From contig NZ_JAFHKT010000108.1 in assembly GCF_017052465.1 (NCBI RefSeq), forward strand, positions 1 to 56,466: DNA of 56,466 nucleotides, read 5' to 3'. The position numbers and the translations under genes are program-made. The DNA comes from Arthrobacter pascens. GTDB lineage: Bacteria > Actinomycetota > Actinomycetes > Actinomycetales > Micrococcaceae. The notes beneath the pieces were generated by a model, which was not told where the DNA came from, made no database searches, and saw only the letters and a program-made list of their open reading frames with translations. Positions 1 through 8,564 of this stretch are shown piece after piece. The stretch's first letter is position 1. The number at the start of each line of letters is the position of its first letter.

Positions 1-122
1 AGGTAGTGGTCCGTGAGGATGATGGCGCCGTCGGCGCCGACAGCCTTGGAATGGGCATCGGACGTGACAGGAGCGCCGGACTGTGTCGTGGACACGGCAG
101 GCGCAGAGATGTTCGAAGTCAT
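1..122 (-). CDS. katA: Catalase, N-terminal part only
   Basis: The visible 40 codons start MTSNISAPAV and run to AIILTDHYL, the recognisable N-terminus of a clade-3-type monofunctional haem catalase that breaks down H2O2 in the cytoplasm. The catalytic core lies beyond the window edge. The ATG at 122 follows a strong GGAGAAAG ribosome-binding site. The gene begins 30 bp after the Fur-family gene stops, on the same strand, so the two are probably co-transcribed from the promoter near 627-651 and induced by peroxide. The family assignment rests on the N-terminal sequence and the context. Confidence 0.85.
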   Translation of the reverse strand, partial: MTSNISAPAVSTTQSGAPVTSDAHSKAVGADGAIILTDHY

Positions 123-152
123 CTTTCTCCTAATTTGTTGATTACTTGTCAG

Positions 153-611
153 TTACGAAGGAAGTTTTTGGGCCCGCTGGCAGTCCCCGCAGATCCCCTG
201 GTACATGACGTCCGCGATCTGGATGGTCATGGGATGGGAATCCTCGTTCCAGTGCGGGGTCAGGCACGGGGCATGGCCGACGGCGCAGTCGACGTCCTCC
301 ACCCGGCCGCAGCTGATGCAGATCGCGTGGTGGTGGTTGTCGCCCACACGGGTCTCGTACAGGGCAGGCGAGTGCGGGGGCTCAAAGCGGCGCAGCATGT
401 GCAGGTCGGTCAGGTCGCCCAGCACCACGTAGACGGACTGTGCCGTCAGTTCCGGCAGTTCCTCGCGGGCGGCCGCCAGGATGTTCTCCGCAGGGGAGTG
501 CGGGTGGTGTTCGACGGCGGACAGCACCGCCAGCCGCTGCTTGGTCACCCGGCGGCCGTGGGCACGCAGGGCCGCGGCCCATGCTTCGTGGCTTTCCGGG
601 TGCTCGGTCAT
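153..611 (-). CDS. Fur-family regulator (PerR/FurA-like)
   Basis: A 152-residue Fur-superfamily repressor. The N-terminal winged helix covers about residues 10-80. It is followed by the regulatory-metal region with HHH at 93-95, and by structural zinc pairs C98-x2-C101 and C141-x2-C144. Proteins of this family bind DNA as metal-loaded dimers. The gene directly precedes catalase on the same strand (30 bp gap), which matches a peroxide sensor of the PerR/FurA type rather than an iron-uptake regulator; that is inference from context. A near-perfect palindrome at 627-651 just upstream is the likely autoregulatory operator. Confidence 0.9.
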   Translation of the reverse strand: MTEHPESHEAWAAALRAHGRRVTKQRLAVLSAVEHHPHSPAENILAAAREELPELTAQSVYVVLGDLTDLHMLRRFEPPHSPALYETRVGDNHHHAICISCGRVEDVDCAVGHAPCLTPHWNEDSHPMTIQIADVMYQGICGDCQRAQKLPS

Positions 612-626
612 GACTCCATTGAACCA

Positions 627-651
627 CTTATTTTGAGTAGATCACAATAAG
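627..651. promoter_or_regulatory. Putative Fur/PerR operator
   Basis: A 25-bp interrupted palindrome: CTTATT at 627-632 mirrors AATAAG at 646-651, and TGA at 634-636 mirrors TCA at 642-644, around a 5-bp centre. It lies 16 bp upstream of the Fur-family start, in an AT-rich patch within GC-rich DNA. It also lies upstream of the divergent MFS gene at 688, so it could control both directions. Confidence 0.6.
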
Positions 652-675
652 GCATGGCTAAGTTTAGGCCGCGGC

Positions 676-681
676 TAGAGT
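676..681 (+). promoter_or_regulatory. -10 hexamer TAGAGT, leaderless start
   Basis: TAGAGT sits exactly 6 nt before the GTG at 688, so transcription would begin at or next to the start codon. Confidence 0.5.
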
Positions 682-687
682 TGCCGG

Positions 688-1959
688 GTGGGGAAATTAC
701 TGGCCGACATCAGTCCGCTGCGCGAAAGCCCGGACTTTCGGCGGCTTTGGCTGGGCTCTGCTGTCTCCAATGTGGGATCCCAGTTGACGCTGGTGGCCGT
801 CAGCCTGGAGGTGTATCGGCTGACCCAGGACAGTCTCTATGTCGGGCTGCTCAGTATCTTTGCCCTGGTACCGCTGGTGCTGGGCGGCCTGCTGGGCGGA
901 TCCATCGCCGATTCCCATGACCGCCGCACGGTGGCGCTCCTTTCGTCCTCCGTGATGTGGGCCGCCGTGGGCGGGCTGGCACTCCAGGCGTGGCTTCAGG
1001 TGGGCAACGTCTGGCTGCTCTACGTGCTGGTAGCCGTGCAAAGCGGGGCACAGGCCATCAACCAGCCGGCCCGCAGCGCCATCATTCCCGCCCTGGTCCG
1101 ACAGGAACTCCTGCCGGCGGCCAACGCGCTCAGCATGGTCACCTTCGGCCTGGCCATGACGGCCGGCCCGCTCCTGGCCGGGGTGCTCGTGGCCTCTGTG
1201 GGATTCGGCTGGACCTACACGCTGGACCTGCTGAGCTTCGCCTTCGCCTTCTGGGCGCTGCTGAGGCTTCCGCCGATGCCTCCCGGCAAAGAGGCAGGCA
1301 GGGCCGGCCTGCGGTCTGTGGTGGAGGGCTTCCGGTTCCTGGGAACGCGGCCCAACGTGCGCATGACCTTCATCATCGACCTCGTCGCCATGATCCTGGC
1401 GCAGCCGCGGGCGCTGCTGCCCGCCGTCGGCGCCGTCATGATCGGCGGCGGGGAAACCACGGTTGGCATCCTGCTGGCATCCACGGCCGTCGGTGCCTTC
1501 CTGGCCGGTCTCTTTTCCGGCCCGCTGGGCTCCGTGCGGATGCAGGGCACCGCAGTGGTCTGGTCCGTCATGGGGTGGGGCGCGTCGATCGCCGGGTTCG
1601 GGCTCGTGGTGGTGTTGGCCGGCCGGTCCGGCTCCGGGGGAGCCACGCTGTGGCTGCTGCCCGCCGTCCTGTGCTGCGCGCTGGCCGGGATCTCCGACTC
1701 CGTGAGTGCAGTCTTCCGCACCACCATCCTGCAGGCGGCGACGCCGGATCACCTGCGCGGCCGCCTCCAGGGCGTGTTCATCGTGGTGGTCGCGGGCGGG
1801 CCGAGGATCGGGGACATGCTGGCCGGCGCCGGCACTAAAATTCTAAGTGAAGGCTGGGTCCTGCTGCTCGGCGGTGTCCTATGCATTGGAGTCGCGTGGA
1901 CGGTCGCGCGGTGGCAATCCGGCTTCCTGAAGTACGACGCGCGGAATCCCGTTCCGTAG
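688..1959 (+). CDS. MFS transporter (EntS-like DHA3 family)
   Basis: A 423-residue polytopic membrane protein with about 12 hydrophobic segments. The N-terminal motif SPDFRRLWLGSAVSNVGSQL is typical of MFS_3 proteins related to the enterobactin exporter EntS and to macrolide efflux proteins. The loop after TM2-3 reads GGSIADSHDRR, the MFS motif A. It probably exports a small molecule by proton antiport; the substrate cannot be told. The GTG at 688 has no ribosome-binding site but has a -10 hexamer 6 nt upstream, so it is probably leaderless. It is divergent from the Fur-family gene across a shared 76-bp region. Confidence 0.85.
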   Translation: MGKLLADISPLRESPDFRRLWLGSAVSNVGSQLTLVAVSLEVYRLTQDSLYVGLLSIFALVPLVLGGLLGGSIADSHDRRTVALLSSSVMWAAVGGLALQAWLQVGNVWLLYVLVAVQSGAQAINQPARSAIIPALVRQELLPAANALSMVTFGLAMTAGPLLAGVLVASVGFGWTYTLDLLSFAFAFWALLRLPPMPPGKEAGRAGLRSVVEGFRFLGTRPNVRMTFIIDLVAMILAQPRALLPAVGAVMIGGGETTVGILLASTAVGAFLAGLFSGPLGSVRMQGTAVVWSVMGWGASIAGFGLVVVLAGRSGSGGATLWLLPAVLCCALAGISDSVSAVFRTTILQAATPDHLRGRLQGVFIVVVAGGPRIGDMLAGAGTKILSEGWVLLLGGVLCIGVAWTVARWQSGFLKYDARNPVP

Positions 1960-2007
1960 CGGCGTTGCGGGAGTTCTGACTGGGTGTTCTGAGCTGTGGA
2001 GGGGAAA

Positions 2008-2874
2008 GTGCACAAACACTACAACGGCCTGAAGACCGCGGCGCTTTTCGGCGTGCTGTGGGCGGTGCTGCTGGGCCTGGGAGCACTGATCGCAGCCAAC
2101 ACCCGCAGCACGGCCCCCATTGTGATCATGGCGCTGATCGGTGTGGGCACCACAGCCTACGGGTACTGGAACAGTGACAAGATCGCGCTGCGTTCCATGC
2201 AGGCGTATCCGGTGTCCGAGGCGCAGGCCCCTCAGCTGTATCAGATGGTCAGGGAGCTGTCCGTACGCGCCAACCAGCCCATGCCGCGGATCTTCGTATC
2301 GCCCACCATGGCGCCCAACGCGTTCGCGACCGGCCGGAATCCGCAGAACGCCGCAGTGTGCTGCACTGAGGGGATCCTGCAGCTGCTGAGCCCCCGAGAG
2401 CTCCGCGGAGTCCTGGGCCATGAGCTCATGCACGTGTACAACCGCGACATCCTGACCTCGTCCGTGGCTGCGGCCATCGCCGGCGTCATCACCTCGGTGG
2501 GGCAGATGCTGCTGTTCTTCGGCGGCGACCGGCGGAACTCGAATCCGCTGGCCCTCATCGCCATGGCCCTGCTGGCCCCGTTCGCGGCGACCCTGATCCA
2601 GGTGGCCATTTCCCGCACCAGGGAGTACGACGCCGATGAGGACGGTTCCGAGCTCACGGGAGATCCGCTGGCGCTCGCCTCGGCCCTGCGCAAGATCCAC
2701 CAGGGCGTCCAGGCGGCGCCGCTGCCGCAGGACCAGCGGCTGGTCAACGCCTCGCACCTGATGATCGCCAATCCGTTCCGGGGCGGGGCGATGACCAAGC
2801 TGTTCGCCACCCACCCGCCCATGCAGGACCGCATTGCCCGGCTGGAGCGGATGGCGGGCCGGCCGCTCACCTGA
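2008..2874 (+). CDS. htpX: HtpX, membrane zinc protease
   Basis: An M48-family protease of 288 residues that degrades misfolded membrane proteins. TM helices are at about 10-30 and 36-52. The zinc site HELMH is at 138-142, the third ligand is probably E206 in TREYDAD, and two more hydrophobic stretches are at 150-200. The length is normal for HtpX. I chose the GTG at 2008 because GGAGGGG lies 5-6 nt before it; an upstream in-frame GTG at 1996 falls inside that ribosome-binding site. Monocistronic. Confidence 0.92.
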   Translation: MHKHYNGLKTAALFGVLWAVLLGLGALIAANTRSTAPIVIMALIGVGTTAYGYWNSDKIALRSMQAYPVSEAQAPQLYQMVRELSVRANQPMPRIFVSPTMAPNAFATGRNPQNAAVCCTEGILQLLSPRELRGVLGHELMHVYNRDILTSSVAAAIAGVITSVGQMLLFFGGDRRNSNPLALIAMALLAPFAATLIQVAISRTREYDADEDGSELTGDPLALASALRKIHQGVQAAPLPQDQRLVNASHLMIANPFRGGAMTKLFATHPPMQDRIARLERMAGRPLT

Positions 2875-2914
2875 GGGCCGCCGTCGTACTCCCTGCACGT
2901 TGCGCGCCGTCGGG

Positions 2915-3370
2915 CTAGAGCGGGCGGGCGTAGCAGACGGATAGCGGTTCGCCGGCGTAGGGTCCGAAGTTTTCGATGAGCTTGTAGCCTTCGCGCTCAT
3001 AGAACCGGATGGCGTCCGGCTGGGCGGTTCCGGTTTCCAGCTTGAGTACGCTCAGGCCCAGGCGGACGGCCTCGGCTTCGAGGCTGCGGAGCACGGCGGG
3101 GGCCACCCCGGTCCCTCGGTGGCTGGGCAGCACGAACATCCGTTTGATTTCCGCCGAGTCAACGTCGAGCTGCCGCAGCGCGCCGCAGGCCACAGCCATG
3201 CCCTGCACATCGCGGGCAACGACGAAGAAGGTGATGTCCTCGGCGGTGGGAGCTGAACCTGGTTCGTGGTCGTCGGAGCCGTACCTCGCGTCCAGCTCGG
3301 CGCGCTGCATGCCGCGCAGCCGGGCGCCGTCCTCGGTATCCCACGGCTCAGGCGTCACAGAGTAATTCAC
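2915..3370 (-). CDS. GNAT-family N-acetyltransferase
   Basis: A 151-residue single-domain GNAT protein. The acetyl-CoA-binding motif A is RGTGVA (about 85-90), following strand KRMFVLPSHR. Motif B includes IRFYEREGYK near 121-130. It transfers an acetyl group from acetyl-CoA to an unidentified amine substrate. The start is placed at the GTG at 3370, which has AGGAAA upstream; an in-frame extension to 3442 has no such site. Nothing nearby points to the substrate. Confidence 0.85.
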   Translation of the reverse strand: MNYSVTPEPWDTEDGARLRGMQRAELDARYGSDDHEPGSAPTAEDITFFVVARDVQGMAVACGALRQLDVDSAEIKRMFVLPSHRGTGVAPAVLRSLEAEAVRLGLSVLKLETGTAQPDAIRFYEREGYKLIENFGPYAGEPLSVCYARPL

Positions 3371-3404
3371 GCGTTTCCTATCGTTCGGCGCGGGACGCGC
3401 ATAC

Positions 3405-3440
3405 GGACTGGCGACACCCGAACAGGGGTGCCGCCAGTCC
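3405..3440. terminator. Hairpin after yajQ
   Basis: GGACTGGCG at 3405-3413 pairs with CGCCAGTCC at 3432-3440, extended inward by CACCC/GGGTG. It lies just downstream of the yajQ stop and upstream of the GNAT start. There is no clear T run. Confidence 0.5.
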
Positions 3441-3459
3441 ATTGCGTGTCGTGAAACCT

Positions 3460-3951
3460 TTAGCTGCGGAAGTTGACGAACTGGAGGTCGGCCTCGTCAA
3501 AGTCCTTCAGCAGAGCCATGGTGGCCTGGAGGTCGTCGCGGGACTTTGAGGTCACGCGGAGTTCGTCGCCCTGGATCTGCGATTTGACGGACTTGGGGGC
3601 TTCGTCGCGGATCAGCTTGTTGATCTTCTTTGCGAGATCCTGCGCGATGCCCTCCTTGATGGTGCATTCCAGGCGGAATTCCTTGCCAGAAGGGTACGGT
3701 TCGCCCTGGTCCAGGGACTTCAGGGAGATCCCGCGCTTGATGAGCTTGGACTGGAAGACGTCCAGCACTGCCAGAACCCGGTCCTCGGAGTTGGCCTTCA
3801 GCAGGATCTTTTCCCCGCTGAAGTCAATCTCGGCGCCGACGCCCTTGAAGTCGTAGCGCTGGCCGATTTCCTTTTGGGACTGGTGCAGTGCGTTCGCCAC
3901 TTCCTGCTTGTCTACTTTGCTTACGACGTCGAATGTGGACTCGCCTGCCAT
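3460..3951 (-). CDS. yajQ: YajQ-family nucleotide-binding protein
   Basis: A 163-residue cytoplasmic protein beginning MAGESTFDVVSK, with the characteristic QRYDFKG (about 31-37) and a C-terminal LQFVNFR. YajQ proteins bind nucleotides, and some bind cyclic di-GMP and act with transcription factors; the role in Actinobacteria is unclear. The ATG at 3951 is preceded by AAAGGAGAG, better than any upstream in-frame codon. Monocistronic, divergent from the small membrane-protein gene at 4137. Confidence 0.92.
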   Translation of the reverse strand: MAGESTFDVVSKVDKQEVANALHQSQKEIGQRYDFKGVGAEIDFSGEKILLKANSEDRVLAVLDVFQSKLIKRGISLKSLDQGEPYPSGKEFRLECTIKEGIAQDLAKKINKLIRDEAPKSVKSQIQGDELRVTSKSRDDLQATMALLKDFDEADLQFVNFRS

Positions 3952-4136
3952 GACTCTCCTTTTGCTCGTGGTTGCTTCGCCCGGACGGGGCGTGGATATC
4001 TGCATTCCAGCGTAGTACGGATGGGCCAGTTGTGACGGTGAATCCACTTTCACAGTTCACTCCTAGCTGAGGCACAGCGGGAACGGAGTCTGGCTGCGGA
4101 CAGTTGTAGGAGTTGGAAGACCCCGGAAGGAACGCA

Positions 4137-4391
4137 ATGACCCACCAGGCAGTCCGCTATGTCAGCCGCTCCACGGCAGCCGCCGCTGGAATGATCGCCA
4201 CCGCCGCCACCTCGGTGACTGCAGCGGCTGTGGCAGCATCGATCATCCTGAGCCCGGCGCCCGGCGCCTCGTCGAGGCTGGACGGTGTCCATGCTGACCT
4301 CCAGCGCGCGGTGCAGCTGAACCAGATCACGGAGGAGCAGGCACTCCGCTTCGAGGCGAAACTCGCGGACCGCATCCTCGGCGAAGCCTGA
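4137..4391 (+). CDS. Small predicted membrane/secreted protein, unknown
   Basis: 84 residues: a basic start (MTHQAVRYVSR), one Ala-rich hydrophobic segment at about 15-42, then a polar helical tail ending ALRFEAKLADRILGEA. I do not recognise a family. The ATG at 4137 follows GGAAGGAACGC, a reasonable ribosome-binding site. The hydrophobic part could be a membrane anchor or an uncleaved signal. It stands alone upstream of tRNA-Tyr. Confidence 0.6.
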   Translation: MTHQAVRYVSRSTAAAAGMIATAATSVTAAAVAASIILSPAPGASSRLDGVHADLQRAVQLNQITEEQALRFEAKLADRILGEA

Positions 4392-4507
4392 TTTTCCGCG
4401 GTTTTTGAGCGGTTTCCGGCTCGATTCGATTCTTCGGCAGAAGTTCTGTAAAGTTGTCTTGCCCGCGGTTGCTGGAAACAATGACCCGGGTAACTTCTTT
4501 GAAGTTC

Positions 4508-4589
4508 GGCAGATTACCCGAGCGGCCAAAGGGGGCTGACTGTAAATCAGCTGGCAACGCCTACGGGGGTTCGAATCCCTCATCTGCCA
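4508..4589 (+). tRNA. tRNA-Tyr (GTA anticodon)
   Basis: An 82-nt cloverleaf of class II type with a long variable arm. The acceptor GGCAGAT pairs with ATCTGCC. The anticodon stem GCTGA/TCAGC encloses CTGTAAA, with anticodon GTA at 4542-4544. The T loop is the normal TTCGAAT. CCA is not encoded. Confidence 0.95.
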
Positions 4590-4597
4590 CCCGCGGG

Positions 4598-4649
4598 AAA
4601 CCCCGTCTGACCAGTGGAAACACCGGTCGGGCGGGGTTTTTCTTTTTTG
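4598..4649 (+). terminator. Terminator after tRNA-Tyr
   Basis: AAACCCCG at the start pairs with CGGGGTTT near 4632-4639, with an inner GACC/GGTC, and ends in a T-rich run (TTTTTCTTTTTT). Confidence 0.75.
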
Positions 4650-4797
4650 TCCCAGGGAGCCGCGGCTATTGCATGGGAAGTGCTGCTGACATCCGGATTG
4701 CGCGGAGATAATCTTAAAGGTAAATCCCGGCTGGCGATTTAGGTCACAGCCGGCGGTTTCAGCCCCCAGCGGGTACATCCGAGGCAGGATAACCGAG

Positions 4798-6210
4798 GTG
4801 AACAGAACCAGAGGCCGCGCCAAGGTCAGCGTCCTCGCCGTAGCGGGGCTGGTTGCAGCCCTCCTTGCGGGCTGCACAAACGCCGGACCTGTTTCCCCGT
4901 CTAATGTGCCGGATACCCACGACATCACTGTCTGGATCACGGACACCCTGCCCGACCGTGTCGCCAGGATGCAGGCCATCTCCGCCGACTTCACCGCCGC
5001 CACCGGCCTGAAGGCGGAACTCGTGAGCGTGCCCGAGCACGAGTTCAACCAGACGCTGACGTCCTCGGCGGCGGCCGGCAACCTGCCTGACGTCATTGGC
5101 GCGATTTCGCTGGGGAACGTGCGCACCCTCGCCGCCGGGAAACACGTCCACACCGGAGCCAACGCCACGGTGGTCAGAAACCTTGGCGAAGGGACGTGGT
5201 CCCGGCGTGCGCTGGAGCTGACCCGCGACCGCGGCAGCCAGCTGGCGGTGCCCGCCGCCTCCTGGCAGCAGGTCCTGTATTACCGCAAGGACCTGTTCGC
5301 GAAAGCGGGCCTGGCGGTTCCCGATACCTACGCCGACATTAAGGCTGCCGCCGAAAAGCTGCACACGCCGCAGCTGGCGGGATTCGTCGCGGCCAACAAG
5401 GCAGGGGAGCCGTTCACGCAGCAGTCCTTCGAGCACATTGCGCAGGGCAACGGATGTGAACTGGTCAGCGCCAAGGGCTCCATTACTTTCGACAGCCCCC
5501 AGTGCGTGGGCGCGCTTCGCTTCTACAGCGACATGCTGAAGGACTACTCCGTGCCCGGGATCCAGGACATCGGCACCGTACGTGCCGCCTACTTCGCAGG
5601 CAAGGCCGCCATGGCCGTCTGGCCCACGTTCATGCTGGACGAATTGGCGGGACTGCGCAGCGACGCCCGGCCCAGCTGCCCCGAATGCAAGCTGGACCCC
5701 GGGTTCCTGGTCAGGAACACCGGTGTGGTGGCGGGCATCCTGGGAAGCGGCGGTACGCGGCCGGCGCACTTTGGGGAGATCACCTCGTGGACCGTCACGA
5801 GCGACTCCGATACGGACCAGGCCCGGAAGTTCGTGGAGTATCTGGTGAGCGGCGGCTACGCGGACTGGCTGTCCGTCGCCCCGGATGAACGCATTCCGGT
5901 GCGGGCCGGCACCGCCGCAAAGCCCACGGAATACGCGGATCGCTGGAAGGCGATGCCTGTGGGCATGGGCGAGAAGGAGCCGCTGGGCAAGTTCTACTCT
6001 CCCGACGTTCTCGGCGTCCTGCTGCAGGGCGTGAAGGACCTCGACCACTGGGGCATCCTGCAGGGCCGTGGCGATCTTGCCGGTGCCGCGATGGCTGAAC
6101 TGCCGATCGCCGAGGCCGTGGGGGATGTCACCGCCGGTGCAGCGGATCCGCGGACTGCGGCCGCCAAAGCCGCGGCCACGCTCCGTTCCATCCTTCGCAC
6201 GCTGAGATAG
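4798..6210 (+). CDS. Orphan extracellular solute-binding lipoprotein
   Basis: 470 residues with a lipoprotein signal (lipobox LLAGC, Cys26), then a type-1 solute-binding fold of the carbohydrate family: ITVWITD near 41-47, LPDVIGAI in the middle, and a central hinge (VPAASWQQVLYYRKDLF) followed by PDTYADIKAAAEKL. It would capture a sugar or oligosaccharide outside the membrane for an ABC importer. No permease or ATPase gene adjoins it. The GTG at 4798 has only a weak GAGG; a TANNNT-like stretch (GGATAAC) just before it leaves a leaderless start possible. Confidence 0.82.
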   Translation: MNRTRGRAKVSVLAVAGLVAALLAGCTNAGPVSPSNVPDTHDITVWITDTLPDRVARMQAISADFTAATGLKAELVSVPEHEFNQTLTSSAAAGNLPDVIGAISLGNVRTLAAGKHVHTGANATVVRNLGEGTWSRRALELTRDRGSQLAVPAASWQQVLYYRKDLFAKAGLAVPDTYADIKAAAEKLHTPQLAGFVAANKAGEPFTQQSFEHIAQGNGCELVSAKGSITFDSPQCVGALRFYSDMLKDYSVPGIQDIGTVRAAYFAGKAAMAVWPTFMLDELAGLRSDARPSCPECKLDPGFLVRNTGVVAGILGSGGTRPAHFGEITSWTVTSDSDTDQARKFVEYLVSGGYADWLSVAPDERIPVRAGTAAKPTEYADRWKAMPVGMGEKEPLGKFYSPDVLGVLLQGVKDLDHWGILQGRGDLAGAAMAELPIAEAVGDVTAGAADPRTAAAKAAATLRSILRTLR

Positions 6211-6654
6211 CCGGGCAATCCGGGTGCAGCTAAAAGATAAACCGCCGAAATGCGGTTTATTCGCTTTTTGGGTGTGATTGAACGTTGCATCAAGCTGCTT
6301 TAGCGTCTGCATTCTTTTCTGCAAATTGACGGCAACGACCGAGTTCGGCAGACCTGTCCTCCGCTCCGACAAATGCGGCATTCAATGCTCTTTCCAAACA
6401 GGCAAATTAGGGTCATGATTCTTGCTAAGCCTGTTCGGAAACAACAAGGTCTCAGGTTGAGGAGGCTGAACGCACCCTTCTGGTCGTTTCCTCGGTGAAT
6501 CTCCCGAGAGACTCTGATATCGCGCTGCAGCGGGGCATGCCAATTGTCCGGCCAGGCGCGGTTCCGACAGCGCTGCCATCCCGGTGAGCGGCAAAAAGAC
6601 GGCGGGCCGGCGGCAGTGGCTGAACGCAGTTAATTCCAACCGCGAAAGGCAACA
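6211..6654. other. Intergenic 444 bp, no gene seen
   Basis: Apart from the hairpin at 6237-6260, I find only short open frames without ribosome-binding sites. AACAGGC near 6398 and GCCTGTT near 6429 could form a long-loop hairpin. The 3' half probably carries the promoter of the lipoprotein gene at 6658. No riboswitch consensus was recognised. Confidence 0.5.
6237..6260 (+). terminator. Hairpin after solute-binding protein
   Basis: ATAAACCGC at 6237-6245 and GCGGTTTAT at 6252-6260 form a perfect 9-bp stem with loop CGAAAT. A short T run (CTTTTT) follows a few bases later. Confidence 0.65.
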
Positions 6655-6657
6655 GTG

Positions 6658-7671
6658 ATGCGTCAGTCACGTAGACGACTATCAGCTTTGGGCTCTGTTT
6701 TCACGCTTCTTGTGGCGATCGCCACCGTGGCGTCGTGTGCAGCGCCAAATCCCGGACAGACTCCGGCCACAACAAGCACAACTTCGGCATCGCCGTCGGG
6801 GACGACGACAGCGCCAGCTGGCACCACCACAGCGTCGGAGTCCGCATCCGAGGCGCCGGACCCCACAGAACTGTGCGGTCCCGGATCTGCCATCAACTTC
6901 GACAGCGCCGCCTTCCCGGATGCTCCGGTCATAGACAACAAGTGGTTTTCCCTGGCGCCGGGAACCCAGTACACGACGAGCGGGAAGGTCGTCAGCGCTG
7001 ACGGCACCACTGAGCGGATCGTCACTCACACCGTAACGGGCCTGACCAAAGTCATCGGGGGGGTCAAGACACAGGTGATGTGGGACCGCGACTACGCTGA
7101 CGGGTCGCTGGTCGAATCCGAGCTGGCCTTCTTCGCGCAGGACAAGGCAGGAGCGGTCTGGCTCTTCGGGGAGTATCCGGAAGAGTTCGAAAACGATAAG
7201 TTCGTTGGGGCCCCCAACACGTTCATTCACGGGATCTCCGAGAGCCAGGCCGGCATCGCCATGCAAGGCGAGCCGCGCGTTGACACGCCGGAATATGTCC
7301 AGGCGCATGCGCCCTCGGTGGACTTCCTGGACTGCGGTGACGTTTTCCAGGTGAACCAGCGCGTCTGCGTTCCCACGGGTTGCTACGACGACGTGCTGGT
7401 GATCGACGAGCACAATCCGCTGGAGCCCGCTGTGGGGCACCAGCGGAAGTTCTATTCAGCAGGGACGGGACTGGTGAAAGTGACCGCTGTGGGCGGTGCC
7501 GACCAGGAAACCCTGGACCTCGTCAAGGTCGAAAAGCTTACCGACGCAAAACTGGTGGAGGTCAACAAGGAAGCGCTCAAACTCGACCAGCACGGCTATG
7601 ACGTCAGTAAAGAGGTCTATGCGAAAACGCCGCGCGCCGAGGTAGCCACGGAAACCACGGGCGGGTACTGA
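6658..7671 (+). CDS. Secreted lipoprotein, unknown function
   Basis: 337 residues. A basic N-terminus (MRQSRRR) and hydrophobic segment lead to the lipobox VASC (Cys27). A Thr/Ser/Pro-rich tether of about 40 residues follows, then a soluble domain of about 265 residues with a Cys-rich patch (LDCGD, RVCVPTGCYDD) and a likely beta-rich fold (GTQYTTSGKVV, KVIGGVKTQVMWDRDY). I do not recognise a named family. ATG at 6658 and GTG at 6655 are adjacent; GAAAGG at 6643-6648 suits either. Confidence 0.75.
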   Translation: MRQSRRRLSALGSVFTLLVAIATVASCAAPNPGQTPATTSTTSASPSGTTTAPAGTTTASESASEAPDPTELCGPGSAINFDSAAFPDAPVIDNKWFSLAPGTQYTTSGKVVSADGTTERIVTHTVTGLTKVIGGVKTQVMWDRDYADGSLVESELAFFAQDKAGAVWLFGEYPEEFENDKFVGAPNTFIHGISESQAGIAMQGEPRVDTPEYVQAHAPSVDFLDCGDVFQVNQRVCVPTGCYDDVLVIDEHNPLEPAVGHQRKFYSAGTGLVKVTAVGGADQETLDLVKVEKLTDAKLVEVNKEALKLDQHGYDVSKEVYAKTPRAEVATETTGGY

Positions 7672-7677
7672 GGAACT

Positions 7678-7704
7678 GCGCTGTCCGCGGGTGAAGGACA
7701 GCGC
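7678..7704. terminator. Hairpin between convergent genes
   Basis: GCGCTGTCC (7678-7686) pairs with GGACAGCGC (7696-7704). It lies between the convergent lipoprotein and channel genes. There is no strong T run. Confidence 0.45.
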
Positions 7705-7742
7705 CGCGGCCCCCTCCGCTGATCACTGAGGCGGCGACCGCT

Positions 7743-8477
7743 CTAGGACGTCCGTTCGCTCCTGAGCAGCGCAATTTCACGGCGGAGGGCGGCCACCTCT
7801 GCGGCCAGGTCATTGACTTCTGCCAGGACAGGCTGTTCTGCTGTTTCGACGGCGGTTTCGGCGGTTTCGCTGACCCGCTGGACGAGCCAGGAGGCGATGG
7901 AGGCCGTCACCACACCCAGCACGGCAATGCCGCTCATCATGAGGGCGGCGGCCACCGCCCGGCCCAGGCCCGTGACGGGATACAGGTCTCCATAGCCGAC
8001 AGTGGTGATGGTGGTCACCGCCCACCACACTGCGTCGCCGAAGGTGAGGATCTTCGCATCGGGAGCCGACTGCTCGGCGTCGAGCACCGCCAATGCGCCG
8101 ACAAAGACCAAAAGGGTGGCGGAGCCCGCCACGTAGGTGGCAACGCGTCCGCGCAACGATTCGCCGACTGTCCGGTGCAGCACTGACAGCAGGGTCACCA
8201 GCCGCAGCAGCCTCAGGGGCCGGAATACCGGCAGGGCGACGATCAGCAGTTCATGAAGGTTCCAGAAGAACCAGCGGCGGCGGTTCTCCGCAAGCCAGAG
8301 GTTCACCGCATAGTCCAGGGCGAAGATGCCCCAGGTGATCCACAGGGTGGCCTCAAGCCACTCGTTGCCCCGGCCCTCAACCTTGCCCACGACCTGCCAC
8401 GCGTAAGCCGCGAGGAACACTACAGCCGTCCCCATCAGCGGCCACTCGGCAAGGTCCCGGTAGCGTTGCTGCGTCAT
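7743..8477 (-). CDS. Voltage-gated-like potassium channel
   Basis: 244 residues with the layout of a six-helix cation channel. Four hydrophobic helices occupy about 13-115, with an S4-like arginine-rich segment (FRPLRLLRL, 85-93). The pore helix and K+ selectivity filter TVGYGD are at 159-164, followed by the inner helix at 175-200. A short coiled coil (about 203-240, heptads such as LAAEVAALRREIALL) may hold the tetramer together. I place the start at the ATG at 8477, 7 nt after TATGAT, as a leaderless message; an in-frame ATG at 8489 lies within that promoter. Confidence 0.9.
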   Translation of the reverse strand: MTQQRYRDLAEWPLMGTAVVFLAAYAWQVVGKVEGRGNEWLEATLWITWGIFALDYAVNLWLAENRRRWFFWNLHELLIVALPVFRPLRLLRLVTLLSVLHRTVGESLRGRVATYVAGSATLLVFVGALAVLDAEQSAPDAKILTFGDAVWWAVTTITTVGYGDLYPVTGLGRAVAAALMMSGIAVLGVVTASIASWLVQRVSETAETAVETAEQPVLAEVNDLAAEVAALRREIALLRSERTS

Positions 8478-8484
8478 GCGCAAA

Positions 8485-8490
8485 ATCATA
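8485..8490 (-). promoter_or_regulatory. -10 hexamer TATGAT, leaderless start
   Basis: On the minus strand TATGAT is followed by 7 nt and then the channel ATG at 8477. Confidence 0.5.
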
Positions 8491-8564
8491 CGGGTACCGG
8501 CACAGCATTCCCCGTCACGGGCGGCGGCGGGAGGGAAGGGCGGGAGGCCCGCCCTTCTGCCCCT

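Noticed and set aside
4759..6381. Long antisense frame opposite the solute-binding lipoprotein gene
   Set aside because: The plus-strand gene has a lipobox and family motifs; the antisense product has none.
6382..6639. 85-codon minus-strand frame in the gap before the lipoprotein gene
   Set aside because: No ribosome-binding site, no -10 hexamer at the right spacing and no recognisable sequence.
6261..6654. Possible riboswitch or cis-acting RNA before the lipoprotein gene
   Set aside because: I could not match cyclic-di-AMP, SAM, cobalamin or other consensus elements, and the stems are weak.
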